The translations under genes and the position numbers were made by a program. A stretch of 5,965 nt of DNA from an uncultured Prevotella sp. (GTDB lineage Bacteria > Bacteroidota > Bacteroidia > Bacteroidales > Bacteroidaceae), in NCBI GenBank assembly GCA_945863825.1, contig CAMBBY010000097.1:1-5965 (forward strand), given 5' to 3'. Each line of letters opens with the position of its first letter. Position 1 is the stretch's first letter. Shown piece by piece: positions 5,600 through 5,965 of the stretch. The notes beneath the pieces were generated by a model, which searched no databases, was not told where the DNA came from, and saw nothing but the letters and a program-made list of their open reading frames with translations.

Positions 5600-5929
5600 G
5601 AACAACTTATATTATTGGACGAAGAAGGGCATCCGTCCCTCTTTGCTCCTATAATGATAGCCTCGCTTTAGACATGTGCGCAATTGGAACGTGATGATAC
5701 CTCATTCCGATTGCAATCAGGAAGGAAGCGGTATATAGAGAAAGGTGGAAAACTCGGGCGCAAGGTAGGCTCTGTAAAAACGGAAGAACAGATGAAAGCC
5801 GAATATAGGGAAGTTATTAGTTTGCTCCGCAAGGGATATTCCATTCGGGATGTGGCAAAGCTGAGTGGTTAAGGGGTAAGTACCGTACAACGAGTTAAGC
5901 GATTGATAAGAGTACAATCATCGCAATAA
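5600..5929 (+). pseudogene. Decayed serine recombinase, C-terminal part
   Basis: One frame, from 5600 to a TAA at 5927-5929, reads as the rear half of a resolvase/invertase-type serine recombinase. EQLILLDEEGHPSLFAP is followed by a hydrophobic helix, AQLERDD at the start of the long E helix, then FRLQSGRKRYIEKGGKLGRK, a hallmark of the family's linker. The DNA-binding helix-turn-helix follows (EVISLLRKGYSIRDVAKLSG, then GVSTVQRVKRL). Two in-frame stops break it: TAG at 5669-5671 before the E helix, and TAA at 5870-5872 inside the helix-turn-helix. The N-terminal catalytic domain with its active serine is not recognisable upstream. The 62-codon open stretch 5684-5872 (TTG start) is only a piece of this relic, not a separate gene. 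These enzymes invert or resolve DNA segments at short sites; this copy should be inactive. Confidence 0.82.
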
Positions 5930-5965
5930 TACTATTAATTTTACGTTCTTTTCAAAGAAAGGGGT
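5930..5965. other. Contig end, no gene seen
   Basis: This short AT-rich tail follows the recombinase relic. It contains TTCTTT/AAAGAA (5946-5951 and 5954-5959), a small dyad of doubtful meaning. No adapter sequence is seen at this end. Confidence 0.4.

Noticed and set aside
5451..5654. A 67-codon plus-strand frame
   Set aside because: It overlaps better-supported segments in another frame (the unknown remnant and the recombinase relic) and has no family features or start signal.

Overview
The window looks like a short contig from a Bacteroidota genome, most likely a gut Prevotella/Segatella-type species. The reasons are the Bacteroidota promoter signature (TTTG, about 20 bases, then TAnnTTTG), the absence of Shine-Dalgarno motifs, a lipoprotein with an acidic stretch right after the lipid-anchored cysteine, and a DUF5723-type outer-membrane protein. 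The genus is inferred, not proven. The first 46 bases are not biological: they are an Illumina Nextera i7 adapter (end of P7, the index TCGCCTTA, then the Tn5 mosaic end), so native sequence starts at base 47.

Layout. Bases 48-347 hold the 3' end of an unrecognised gene cut by the adapter join. Bases 348-714 are intergenic and hold a perfect 27-bp inverted repeat, a -7-type promoter box and a small dyad in the presumed leader. Bases 715-3954 form a two-gene operon: a large secreted lipoprotein of unknown function, then, 48 bases later, a DUF5723-family protein predicted to be a beta-barrel in the outer membrane. A strong hairpin terminator at 3976-4013 closes the operon and can also act on the opposite strand. 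Bases 4014-4243 have no supported gene. On the minus strand, 5131-4244 encodes an Rpn-family PD-(D/E)XK nuclease (often labelled 'transposase') with a clear Bacteroidota promoter directly upstream. Bases 5200-5965 are decayed: frame-shifted coding remnants of unknown origin, then the C-terminal part of a serine recombinase broken by two in-frame stops.

How the parts relate. The lipoprotein and the barrel protein are probably co-transcribed and may act together at the cell envelope. This rests on adjacency and export signals only. The Rpn nuclease and the dead recombinase form a separate accessory segment. Rpn proteins are linked to DNA cleavage, recombination and phage defence, and the recombinase debris suggests past mobile-element activity. 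No complete new system is visible. The points most worth a second look are the Rpn gene with its repeat-bearing tail, the lipoprotein/barrel pair, the 27-bp palindrome and the decayed region.
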